5,678 nucleotides of DNA from Bacillota bacterium (GTDB taxonomy: Bacteria > Bacillota > Clostridia > Saccharofermentanales > DTU023). The notes beneath the pieces were generated by a model that saw only the letters and a list, made by a program, of their open reading frames with translations, did no database searches and was not told the origin of the DNA. Location: assembly GCA_023388605.1 (NCBI GenBank), contig JAEWFX010000026.1, positions 1 through 5,678 on the forward strand, given 5' to 3'. Positions 1 through 5,678 of the stretch are shown piece after piece. The stretch's first letter is position 1; every line of letters starts with the position of its first letter. The translations under genes were made by a program, and so were the position numbers.

Positions 1-306
1 TTCGCCATTCCTTTCGGCGTATGTTGGTCACTCGGAGCTAGACCTGATTTGCACTTTTTCTTTAAGACTTTCAATCTGCAATCAGTGCTCTATGTCAGCA
101 CATCCGCCATGCCTACACCGGGAGCGGTCGGCATCACTGAGTCTGGTTTTATCACAATGTTTAAGAGTGTCTTACCACATGACAAGGTGTTACCAGCGAT
201 GATTCTGACGAGAGTAATCAATCTCTATGGCTTCCTCATCATCTCTGCTCTTGTGGTGCTCTGGGCACTCACTATCTCTGTGAAAAAACCATTGATCAAA
301 CGTTAG
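1..306 (+). CDS. Flippase-like / LPG-synthase-TM family membrane protein, C-terminal end (partial at left edge)
   Basis: The reading frame is open from the first base to the TAG at 304-306 and gives 101 residues with no start in view, so the gene begins outside the window; the TTG at 49 is only an internal codon. The fragment is strongly hydrophobic. It holds the conserved motif PTPGAVGITESGF (fragment residues 38-50), which matches the P-x-PGG-x-G-x-E-x-GF signature of the membrane domain shared by MprF and YbhN/UPF0104 proteins. A conserved-looking Arg (71) follows, then a last membrane helix at about residues 72-91, and a basic tail ending KKPLIKR that probably faces the cytoplasm. In this family the membrane domain is linked to moving lipids such as lysyl-phosphatidylglycerol across the bilayer. 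Whether this protein also has a synthase domain cannot be seen. The family call is fairly secure; the substrate is unknown. Confidence 0.75.
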   Translation, partial: FAIPFGVCWSLGARPDLHFFFKTFNLQSVLYVSTSAMPTPGAVGITESGFITMFKSVLPHDKVLPAMILTRVINLYGFLIISALVVLWALTISVKKPLIKR

Positions 307-330
307 AGTTTTAGTTGATTAATTGTTAAA

Positions 331-349
331 CTAGAGACAGTTTTTCTAG
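331..349 (+). promoter_or_regulatory. Small hairpin abutting the cyclophilin ribosome binding site
   Basis: Bases 331-337 (CTAGAGA) can pair with 343-349 (TTTCTAG), giving seven pairs including one G-U around a five-base loop. The right arm covers the first two bases of the AGGAGG at 348-353. Only three pyrimidines in a row come before the final CTAG and no U-tract follows the stem, so it does not look like an intrinsic terminator. A role in limiting ribosome access is inference only; the stem is AT-rich and weak. Confidence 0.25.
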
Positions 350-353
350 GAGG
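348..353 (+). promoter_or_regulatory. Shine-Dalgarno site of the cyclophilin gene
   Basis: A perfect AGGAGG lies 7 nt before the ATG at 361. This is ideal spacing and fixes that start. It partly overlaps the hairpin at 331-349. Confidence 0.85.
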
Positions 354-360
354 ATGAGAA

Positions 361-882
361 ATGTCAGCTCAAGGTTTTACTAAAAGTACTACTCCCACTG
401 AATATGTGAATATAAAGATGGATAGCGGTGCAGATATCGTGATCAAATTACAGCCAGAAACTGCACCTATAACCGTCGCGAATTTTCAGAAGTTAGTCCA
501 CGAAAAATTCTACGACAAGATTATTTTTCATCGCATCATCGATGGGTTTATGATCCAAGGCGGAGATCCTGACGGCACAGGTATGGGTGGTTCGGCAGAG
601 ACGATCAAAGGTGAATTTGCTATGAATGGTCACCCCAATAATCTATCGCACCGTCGTGGTGTAGTCTCTATGGCACGCACACAAGTTCCTGATTCAGCGA
701 GTTCTCAGTTTTTTATCTGCAATGGTGACAGCACATTCTTAGATGGTCAGTACGCTGCCTTCGGCGAAGTGGTATACGGTATGGAAGAAGTAGATCGTAT
801 CGCCCGTTTGCCGAAAAATCGCATGGATCGTCCTGATCAACCTCCGGTAATGGAAGAAGTTTTCTTCGTCCAACCTGAGTAG
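361..882 (+). CDS. Cyclophilin-type peptidyl-prolyl cis-trans isomerase (PpiB-like)
   Basis: This 173-residue protein catalyses cis-trans isomerisation of Xaa-Pro bonds and should act in the cytoplasm, since it has no signal peptide or lipobox. A short polar N-terminus (1-14) precedes a full cyclophilin domain (about 15-171). Visible landmarks are FHRIIDGFMIQGGDP (56-70) with the catalytic Arg58 and the pocket residues Phe63, Met64 and Gln66, then SMAR (103-106), SQFF (115-118) and LDGQYAAFGEV (127-137). The position equivalent to human CypA Trp121 is Phe126, and His126 is replaced by Tyr131; this is common in bacterial cyclophilins and predicts weak cyclosporin binding. Length is normal for single-domain bacterial members. 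The start is fixed by the AGGAGG at 348-353. The next gene begins 9 nt after the stop, suggesting co-transcription. The family call is very secure; client proteins are unknown. Confidence 0.96.
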   Translation: MSAQGFTKSTTPTEYVNIKMDSGADIVIKLQPETAPITVANFQKLVHEKFYDKIIFHRIIDGFMIQGGDPDGTGMGGSAETIKGEFAMNGHPNNLSHRRGVVSMARTQVPDSASSQFFICNGDSTFLDGQYAAFGEVVYGMEEVDRIARLPKNRMDRPDQPPVMEEVFFVQPE

Positions 883-884
883 GT
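881..884 (+). promoter_or_regulatory. Weak ribosome binding site of the acyltransferase gene, overlapping the upstream stop codon
   Basis: The only Shine-Dalgarno-like bases before the ATG at 892 are AGGT, which share two bases with the cyclophilin TAG stop (880-882) and lie about 7 nt before the start. It is much weaker than the AGGAGG sites elsewhere in the window, so initiation here probably depends on ribosomes finishing the cyclophilin gene. Confidence 0.45.
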
Positions 885-891
885 CATCAAC

Positions 892-2133
892 ATGAAACAA
901 CCGCAAGTATGGCGTTCTCAACCAGCATCTAGTTGGCGTTTTTGGTATGTGCTTCTGCAATACCTAGCATTTTTGCCAGTTAAGTTGGTTTTTCGCCTAG
1001 CTATCAAACGTGATCCGGAAATTAAAGGTCTCTACCGTCAAGGACCTTTGGTGGTGATAGCTCCACACCAAAGCTTTCTAGATCCTGTTTTTGTAGCCTA
1101 TGGTGTAGGTATGAGATTGCCCTTGCGTTTCGTCGCTACAGATCTCTTATTACGTAATAAGTTGGGCAGATGGTTTATCAGTCATACTGGTTGTATCCCC
1201 ATCGCTCAATTTTCTAGTGATACCGGTGCGATCAGGACTTTATTACAAACCCTGAAGCAAGGGCAGAGCATCGCAATTTTCCCCGAGGGAGAGCGAACGC
1301 TAGATGGTAGCCACGAACTACCACGCAATGCCTTGTTGCGTATCTTCAAACGTGCAGAGGCTACTATTATCGGCGTAGAGATCGATGGTGCATATCTGAC
1401 ATGGCCACGTTGGAGTCAAAAGGGTTTTGGTAGAGGTAAAGTCGCAATCAGCAGCAAGGTATTAGTTCATTCAGCAGAGATCAGAGAATTATCTGACGAA
1501 GACTTAGCGAGTCGACTCGAACCGCTATTTAATCAAACAGATTACGATTGGCAACGACGTCGTATTGCCAGCGGCAAGCGAGCCTACCATTACCCGCAAC
1601 GCACCAAAACTTGTGGGCTAGAGATTTTATTACATTCATGTCCTGTTTGTCATAGCTTACAGACCATGTATGCTGAAGGGAATAAGTTGGAGTGTTCTGC
1701 CTGTCACAATCAGATCAGCTTATCTGGTAGTGGACTTCTTGAAGTAGGTGAAGAACTAGTGTCGCCAGTGGAATGGCATTTTGAGCAACAAGTATTGACC
1801 CGTCAGAATTATCCAGAGGGCTTAGAGAGGTTATGCCGTGGCTATACCTATCATCCGACTGCGAACAATCAGAATGGGGTTGTTAATTCTCTACCCGGAA
1901 CACTAAAACTAACACCTGATGGCAAACTATCTTTTATATCTGAAGATGTAGAATGGTTATTAGAAACTAGTAGCTTAGTCTACCGTTTAAGTAATAATGC
2001 CTACATACAATTTTTTTGCAAGCAGACGAAGGAACGCCATCGCTTTGTATTTGAAAAAAATTCAGATATAACACTATTTATAGATTATCTACAGACTATC
2101 AAGGAGGATTTATGCAAAGACGCAGTGAAGTAG
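892..2133 (+). CDS. PlsC-like lysophospholipid acyltransferase with C-terminal zinc ribbon and extra domain
   Basis: This 413-residue protein is probably a 1-acyl-sn-glycerol-3-phosphate acyltransferase, which turns lysophosphatidate into phosphatidate at the inner face of the membrane. A hydrophobic, basic-flanked segment (about 14-40) likely docks it to the bilayer. The acyltransferase domain (about 45-215) carries the HX4D catalytic motif HQSFLD (His59, Asp64) and the substrate motif FPEGER (130-135). PlsC alone is usually 200-260 residues, so about 170 are extra. This tail has a zinc-ribbon pattern, CPVC (250-253) and CSAC (268-271), then a beta-rich-looking region (about 290-405) that I cannot assign firmly; a PH/GRAM-like fold is a guess. 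The start is the ATG at 892, because no other Met occurs in frame until residue 74. The last 22 nt overlap pepF. The acyltransferase fold is secure; the exact acceptor lipid is inferred. Confidence 0.88.
   Translation: MKQPQVWRSQPASSWRFWYVLLQYLAFLPVKLVFRLAIKRDPEIKGLYRQGPLVVIAPHQSFLDPVFVAYGVGMRLPLRFVATDLLLRNKLGRWFISHTGCIPIAQFSSDTGAIRTLLQTLKQGQSIAIFPEGERTLDGSHELPRNALLRIFKRAEATIIGVEIDGAYLTWPRWSQKGFGRGKVAISSKVLVHSAEIRELSDEDLASRLEPLFNQTDYDWQRRRIASGKRAYHYPQRTKTCGLEILLHSCPVCHSLQTMYAEGNKLECSACHNQISLSGSGLLEVGEELVSPVEWHFEQQVLTRQNYPEGLERLCRGYTYHPTANNQNGVVNSLPGTLKLTPDGKLSFISEDVEWLLETSSLVYRLSNNAYIQFFCKQTKERHRFVFEKNSDITLFIDYLQTIKEDLCKDAVK
2101..2107 (+). promoter_or_regulatory. Shine-Dalgarno site of pepF, inside the acyltransferase gene
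   Basis: AAGGAGG lies 4 nt before the ATG at 2112 and within the last codons of the acyltransferase gene. It decides the pepF start and shows that the 22-nt overlap is real and not an over-extended start. Confidence 0.85.
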
Positions 2134-3905
2134 CTACTGAATTGAAATGGGATTTATCACCCCTTTATGCTGATCAGCAGGCTTATGAGGCAGATCTAGA
2201 AAATCTTCAAAAAGATACAGAAGAATTCGTCAAGCTCTACAGTGAGCTCCCTACTACAGTGGAGGGAATGATAGAAGCCTTAGATAAGTACTGCAAACTT
2301 TTAGAGAAGTCGATGCTCTTGGGCAATTATGTGACTTTGCGCTCGAGCGTGGATCAAGGAGATCCTGAACGACAGAAACAAGTCGGCAAATTCTATATGT
2401 TGTATGGATCGATCAGTGCAAAACTCAGCAATTTCCAATCACAATTCTATCGCTTAGACAGTGAGTTCCTAGATAAAATTGCTGCCGCAGCTCCAGGCTA
2501 CCAAAAATTTATTGAACATGTGCATAAGCAGAAAAAACACATCCTCTCTTCCGAAGTTGAAGAAGTCTTGAGCAAGCTATCGCCGATTACTAGCAGCTTT
2601 GACAATCAGTATGAACAATTGAAATTAGCAGATATGCACTTCCCTGACTTTACTGTCGATGGAAAAACCTATCCCCTATCGTTTGTTCTGTACGAGAATA
2701 AATATCAGTATGATCCAGATATCAAGATCAGACGTGAGGCTTTCCGAGTTTTTTCAGAGACTCTCCGTCTCTATAACAATGGTATAGCCCACAACTATGC
2801 TACTCATGTAAATCACGAGAAGATCATGTCGCAGATGCGAGGCTACGACAGCGTGTTTGATTATCTGTTGCAGGCACAACATGTAGATATCAGCCTATAT
2901 GATCGACAGATCGACCTGATTATGAATGAGCTAGCTCCTCACATGCGTCGCTACGCCAAGATTCTACAGCAGGCTCATAATATCGATGAGATGCACTTCG
3001 CAGATCTCAAAATCAGTTTGGATCCAGAGTTGTCACCGTCAGTTACTTATGATGAGGCTTGGGAATATGCCGTCGAAGGACTCGCTGTTCTAGGGAAAGA
3101 ATATGTCGAAGAATTCGTTGAGAAGGCACGTCGTGAACGTTGGTGTGATTTCGCTCAGAATGTCGGCAAATCTACAGGTGGATTCTGTGCAACCCCTTAT
3201 GGCAGTCACTCGTATATCTTACTGAATTGGAACAGCTTGTTGAGTGATGTCTTCACCTTGGTGCACGAATTAGGTCATGCAGGACACTTCGGTCTAGCCA
3301 ATACCCATAACAATATTCTGCAGTCAGATTGTAGTCTCTACTTCGTGGAAGCTCCCTCAACCTGCAACGAGATGCTTCTCAACAATTATCTCTATCAGCA
3401 AGCTAAAGACGATCGATTCCGTCGTTGGGTATTGGCGACAGGTATAGCGAATACTTATTTCCATAATTTTGTCACGCATCTATTGGAAGCTGATTTCCAA
3501 CGTAAGGTCTATCGCTTAGTCGATCAAGGTGAGATGATGACTGCAGATACTTTGAACCAGCTAAAACGAGAAACATTGGAGAAGTTCTGGGGAGATGCTG
3601 TGGTCATTGAAGATGGAGCTGAGTTGACTTGGATGCGTCAACCGCACTACTACTATGGATTATATTCTTATACTTATAGTGCAGGTCTCACCATCTCCAC
3701 CATGGTAAGTCAACAGATTTTAGCCGAAGGACAGACAGCAGTCGATCGCTGGCTGGAAGTTTTGAAACGTGGTGGTAGTCTAGATCCACTAGAATTGGCA
3801 CAACTGGCTAATGTCGATGTCAGCACTGATCAGCCATTACGCGACACCATTGCCCACATCGGTGGCATGATCGATAAAATCGAAGAATTAACTGCTAAAT
3901 TATAA
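2112..3905 (+). CDS. pepF: Oligoendopeptidase F (M3 family zinc metallopeptidase)
   Basis: This 597-residue protein is a cytoplasmic zinc endopeptidase of the M3B type that cuts short peptides and takes part in peptide turnover. No signal peptide is visible. The N-terminus ELKWDLSPLY (10-19) is typical of PepF. A helical N-terminal region and oligopeptidase-F domain occupy about 1-190, and the catalytic M3 domain about 200-585. The zinc site is HELGH (385-389), with His385 and His389 as ligands and Glu386 as catalytic base; the third ligand is Glu413 in FVEAPS. The substrate-side motif HYYYGLYSYTYSAG (512-525) supplies the expected His and Tyr residues. Length agrees with the usual 590-610 residues and no key residue is missing. 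It overlaps the acyltransferase gene by 22 nt with its own strong Shine-Dalgarno, so translation is probably coupled. guaA follows after 21 nt. The physiological substrates cannot be read from sequence. Confidence 0.96.
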   Translation: MQRRSEVATELKWDLSPLYADQQAYEADLENLQKDTEEFVKLYSELPTTVEGMIEALDKYCKLLEKSMLLGNYVTLRSSVDQGDPERQKQVGKFYMLYGSISAKLSNFQSQFYRLDSEFLDKIAAAAPGYQKFIEHVHKQKKHILSSEVEEVLSKLSPITSSFDNQYEQLKLADMHFPDFTVDGKTYPLSFVLYENKYQYDPDIKIRREAFRVFSETLRLYNNGIAHNYATHVNHEKIMSQMRGYDSVFDYLLQAQHVDISLYDRQIDLIMNELAPHMRRYAKILQQAHNIDEMHFADLKISLDPELSPSVTYDEAWEYAVEGLAVLGKEYVEEFVEKARRERWCDFAQNVGKSTGGFCATPYGSHSYILLNWNSLLSDVFTLVHELGHAGHFGLANTHNNILQSDCSLYFVEAPSTCNEMLLNNYLYQQAKDDRFRRWVLATGIANTYFHNFVTHLLEADFQRKVYRLVDQGEMMTADTLNQLKRETLEKFWGDAVVIEDGAELTWMRQPHYYYGLYSYTYSAGLTISTMVSQQILAEGQTAVDRWLEVLKRGGSLDPLELAQLANVDVSTDQPLRDTIAHIGGMIDKIEELTAKL

Positions 3906-3915
3906 AAGTTAGCAC

Positions 3916-3922
3916 AAGGAGG
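3916..3922 (+). promoter_or_regulatory. Shine-Dalgarno site of guaA
   Basis: AAGGAGG lies 4 nt before the ATG at 3927 in the 21-nt gap after pepF. It fixes the guaA start. The gap is too short to hold a terminator, a promoter with leader, or a purine riboswitch. Confidence 0.85.
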
Positions 3923-3926
3923 AACT

Positions 3927-5480
3927 ATGAGCTCGGTGGTAGATAATACTCAGAGTGAAAAAATATTGATCTTGGATTTCGGAGGTCAGTACAAGCAATT
4001 GATCGCCCGTAAAGTCAGGGAGCACCATGTGTACTGCGAGGTGAAGCCAGGTAAAACTTCTGCTGCAGAGATCTCTGAGGGTAAGTACAGTGGAATTATC
4101 TTCACTGGAGGCCCTAATTCTGTCAATGAAGCAGGTTCGCCGCAATGCGACAAAGCGATCTACGAACTAGGCATTCCCATCTTAGGAATCTGCTACGGCT
4201 GCCAATTGATGGCACGAGATTTAGGAGGTAGGGTCGACCGAGGAGAAAGACGAGAGTATGGTCGTGCAGAATTATCACTGAATACCAAATCGAAGATCTT
4301 TACAGATCTCCCTACACAAAATATTTGTTGGATGAGCCACGGAGATCATGTCTCACAAATTCCGGAGGGTTTTGAGATCGTAGCACAGACCGCAAATTGC
4401 CCAGTAGGAGCCATGGCTGACAGAGAGCGTAATTTCTATGCTGTGCAGTTCCACCCCGAAGTTGTTCACACTGAGAACGGCGACAAGATGCTCAAAAATT
4501 TCCTCTATGAAGTATGTGGTCTACACGGCCAATGGCAGATGGATGACTTCGCCAAAGCTCAGATCGAAGCTATCCGCCAACAAGTAGGTGACAAAAAAGT
4601 TTTTTGTGCGATGTCCGGCGGTGTAGATTCTTCAGTAGCAGCTGTCATGGTACATAAAGCAGTTGGATCACAGCTTACCTGTGTCTTCGTCGATCACGGC
4701 TTGATGCGTAAAGATGAGGGAGATGAAGTAGAACGTGTATTCAAGGATCAGTTCAAGATGAATTTGATCCGTGTCAATGCAGAGGATCGTTTCCTCGAGC
4801 GTCTAGCAGGCATTACTGATCCTGAACAAAAACGCAAAATAATCGGCGAAGAGTTTATACGTGTTTTCGAGGATGAAGCGAAAGCCTATATCGGTTGTGA
4901 TTTTTTGGTACAAGGCACCATCTATCCTGATGTTATTGAATCTGGCGTCGGAGAAGCTGCTGTGATTAAGAGCCATCACAATGTCGGTGGCTTGCCGGAG
5001 GACGTCGACTTCGAGTTGATTGAGCCACTACGTGATCTCTTCAAAGATGAGGTCAGAGAAGTAGGTAAAAATTTGGGTATCCCAGAAGCTCTAGTAATGC
5101 GTCAGCCCTTCCCTGGTCCTGGTCTAGGCATACGTGTCATGGGTGAAATCACTAAGGAAAAGTTAGATATCTTGCGTGATGCTGATGCTATTTTCCGCGA
5201 AGAGATTGCTGCTGCGGGTCTGAACAAGGAAGTCAATCAATATTTTGCAGTGTTGACCAATCAGCGTTCAGTCGGTGTCATGGGTGATCAACGCAGTTAT
5301 GATTACACTCTAGCTCTGCGCGCAGTTTCAACTACAGATTTCATGACCGCTGAGTGGTCGCGTCTGCCTTATGAGTTACTCGATCGTGTTTCGTCACGCA
5401 TCGTCAATGAGGTAGAGCATATCAATCGCATTGTCTATGACATTACCAGTAAACCACCTGCAACGATTGAGTGGGAGTAG
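3927..5480 (+). CDS. guaA: GMP synthase (glutamine-hydrolysing)
   Basis: This 517-residue cytoplasmic enzyme converts XMP, ATP and glutamine to GMP, the last step of de novo guanine nucleotide synthesis. All parts are present. The class I glutamine amidotransferase domain (about 9-200) has TGGPNSV (60-66), the nucleophile Cys89 in GICYGCQ, MSHGD (136-140), and the His176/Glu178 of the triad in QFHPE. The ATP pyrophosphatase domain (about 205-395) starts with the P-loop SGGVDSSVAA (230-239). The C-terminal dimerisation domain carries PFPGPGLG (394-401), RSVGVMGDQRSYDY and the hallmark end SKPPATIEWE. Length is close to E. coli GuaA (525). A second cysteine, Cys92, sits near the nucleophile. 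The gene follows pepF by 21 nt and precedes a folate gene by 41 nt. No purine riboswitch lies directly upstream, so control probably comes from the operon promoter. Identification is essentially certain. Confidence 0.99.
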   Translation: MSSVVDNTQSEKILILDFGGQYKQLIARKVREHHVYCEVKPGKTSAAEISEGKYSGIIFTGGPNSVNEAGSPQCDKAIYELGIPILGICYGCQLMARDLGGRVDRGERREYGRAELSLNTKSKIFTDLPTQNICWMSHGDHVSQIPEGFEIVAQTANCPVGAMADRERNFYAVQFHPEVVHTENGDKMLKNFLYEVCGLHGQWQMDDFAKAQIEAIRQQVGDKKVFCAMSGGVDSSVAAVMVHKAVGSQLTCVFVDHGLMRKDEGDEVERVFKDQFKMNLIRVNAEDRFLERLAGITDPEQKRKIIGEEFIRVFEDEAKAYIGCDFLVQGTIYPDVIESGVGEAAVIKSHHNVGGLPEDVDFELIEPLRDLFKDEVREVGKNLGIPEALVMRQPFPGPGLGIRVMGEITKEKLDILRDADAIFREEIAAAGLNKEVNQYFAVLTNQRSVGVMGDQRSYDYTLALRAVSTTDFMTAEWSRLPYELLDRVSSRIVNEVEHINRIVYDITSKPPATIEWE

Positions 5481-5489
5481 TGATAGTAA
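5478..5489 (+). other. Four tandem in-frame stop codons ending guaA
   Basis: The guaA frame ends TAG-TGA-TAG-TAA without a sense codon between them. All three stop types are present. The first stop ends the protein; the rest would catch readthrough. Confidence 0.9.
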
Positions 5490-5510
5490 ATTTTAGTTAT
5501 ATCAAGATTT

Positions 5511-5515
5511 TGGAG
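5511..5515 (+). promoter_or_regulatory. Shine-Dalgarno site of the 5-formyl-THF cyclo-ligase gene
   Basis: TGGAG ends 6 nt before the ATG at 5522. It is a moderate match to the anti-Shine-Dalgarno and well spaced, which supports this start. The 41-nt gap between the guaA stop and this ATG holds no clear hairpin terminator. Confidence 0.65.
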
Positions 5516-5521
5516 TAACAG

Positions 5522-5678
5522 ATGAACTTTAACCAAGATCTTATCCGCTCTACTAAACAAAAATTACGTCAACAGCAGCCACGAGAGTTTTGTGAAGAAA
5601 ATTCCAAAGCCATCGTGGCTCGTTTGTTAGAATTACCAGAATTCTCTGTAGCAAAAAATATCTTTGCCTATCGAGCTA
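5522..5678 (+). CDS. 5-formyltetrahydrofolate cyclo-ligase, N-terminal part (partial at right edge)
   Basis: An open frame from the ATG at 5522 runs off the right edge and gives 52 residues, about a quarter of the family's usual 180-200. The enzyme (also called 5,10-methenyltetrahydrofolate synthetase; YgfA/YqgN family) uses ATP to convert 5-formyl-THF to 5,10-methenyl-THF, returning a stored folate to the one-carbon pool. The visible part fits the family's start: a basic helix with TKQKLRQQ (residues 11-18), then a helix ending ARLLELPEF (33-41), then VAKNIFAYRA (43-52), which corresponds to the A-x-x-I-x-x-Y first beta strand. The basic residues near Lys12-Arg16 are where the family binds ATP. 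The ATP- and folate-binding motifs further on are outside the window. Placement after guaA suits a link between one-carbon supply and purine synthesis. The call rests on short but characteristic sequence. Confidence 0.78.
   Translation, partial: MNFNQDLIRSTKQKLRQQQPREFCEENSKAIVARLLELPEFSVAKNIFAYRA

Noticed and set aside
49..306. A small complete membrane protein starting at the TTG at 49.
   Set aside because: The frame is open to the window edge, there is no Shine-Dalgarno before the TTG, and the sequence matches the C-terminal end of a larger membrane protein family.
304..332. A possible promoter with an extended -10 (TG-T-TAAACT at 324-332) before the cyclophilin gene.
   Set aside because: The hexamer matches the consensus at only four of six bases and the spot for a -35 box (about 304-309) has no TTGACA-like sequence, so it is within chance for AT-rich DNA.
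739..960. A 73-codon open frame on the minus strand.
   Set aside because: It lies antisense to the end of the cyclophilin gene and the start of the acyltransferase gene, has no recognisable domain, and is best explained as a shadow of those codons.
3909..4145. A 78-codon open frame on the minus strand.
   Set aside because: It is antisense to the start of guaA, whose identity is certain, and shows no family motif.
5481..5521. A terminator or promoter between guaA and the 5-formyl-THF cyclo-ligase gene.
   Set aside because: The 41 bases are AT-rich but hold no GC-containing stem followed by a T-run and no paired -35/-10 boxes; read-through into the next gene is more likely.
1..5678. A mobile element, phage, CRISPR, toxin-antitoxin or novel defence system.
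   Set aside because: No inverted or direct repeats of note, no transposase, integrase or nuclease, and every gene apart from the acyltransferase tail belongs to a known housekeeping family.

Overview
The window is a compact run of six same-strand (+) housekeeping genes. It looks like a chromosomal segment of a Gram-positive bacterium of the Bacillota, most likely the Clostridia or a nearby class. The pointers are moderate-to-low GC (roughly mid-40s percent in the genes), strong AGGAGG Shine-Dalgarno sequences 4-7 nt before three of the five starts, and the family flavour of the proteins (a PepF-type M3 peptidase and a PlsC-type acyltransferase with a zinc ribbon and an extra tail). I cannot name a genus from the sequence.

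Layout: (1) 1-306 is the 3' end of a multi-pass membrane protein of the LPG-synthase-TM / flippase-like family, cut by the window's left edge. (2) A 54-nt AT-rich gap carries a small hairpin that abuts the next ribosome binding site. (3) 361-882 encodes a cytoplasmic cyclophilin-type peptidyl-prolyl isomerase. (4) 892-2133 encodes a PlsC-like lysophospholipid acyltransferase with a C-terminal four-cysteine zinc ribbon and a poorly defined, AT-rich terminal domain. (5) 2112-3905 encodes oligoendopeptidase F and overlaps the acyltransferase gene by 22 nt. (6) 3927-5480 encodes a complete GMP synthase, GuaA, ending in four consecutive in-frame stop codons. (7) 5522-5678 is the 5' end of a 5-formyltetrahydrofolate cyclo-ligase gene, cut by the right edge.

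The gaps after the first are 9, -22, 21 and 41 nt. I see no convincing terminator or internal promoter, so the genes are probably one transcription unit, at least from 361 onward. The functions are mixed: membrane lipid handling (flippase-like protein, acyltransferase), protein folding and peptide turnover (cyclophilin, PepF), and nucleotide/one-carbon metabolism (GuaA, 5-formyl-THF cyclo-ligase). I see no mobile element, CRISPR array, RNA gene or defence/toxin system. No stretch over 300 bases lacks a gene. I found no clearly new biological system; the least ordinary item is the C-terminal half of the acyltransferase.
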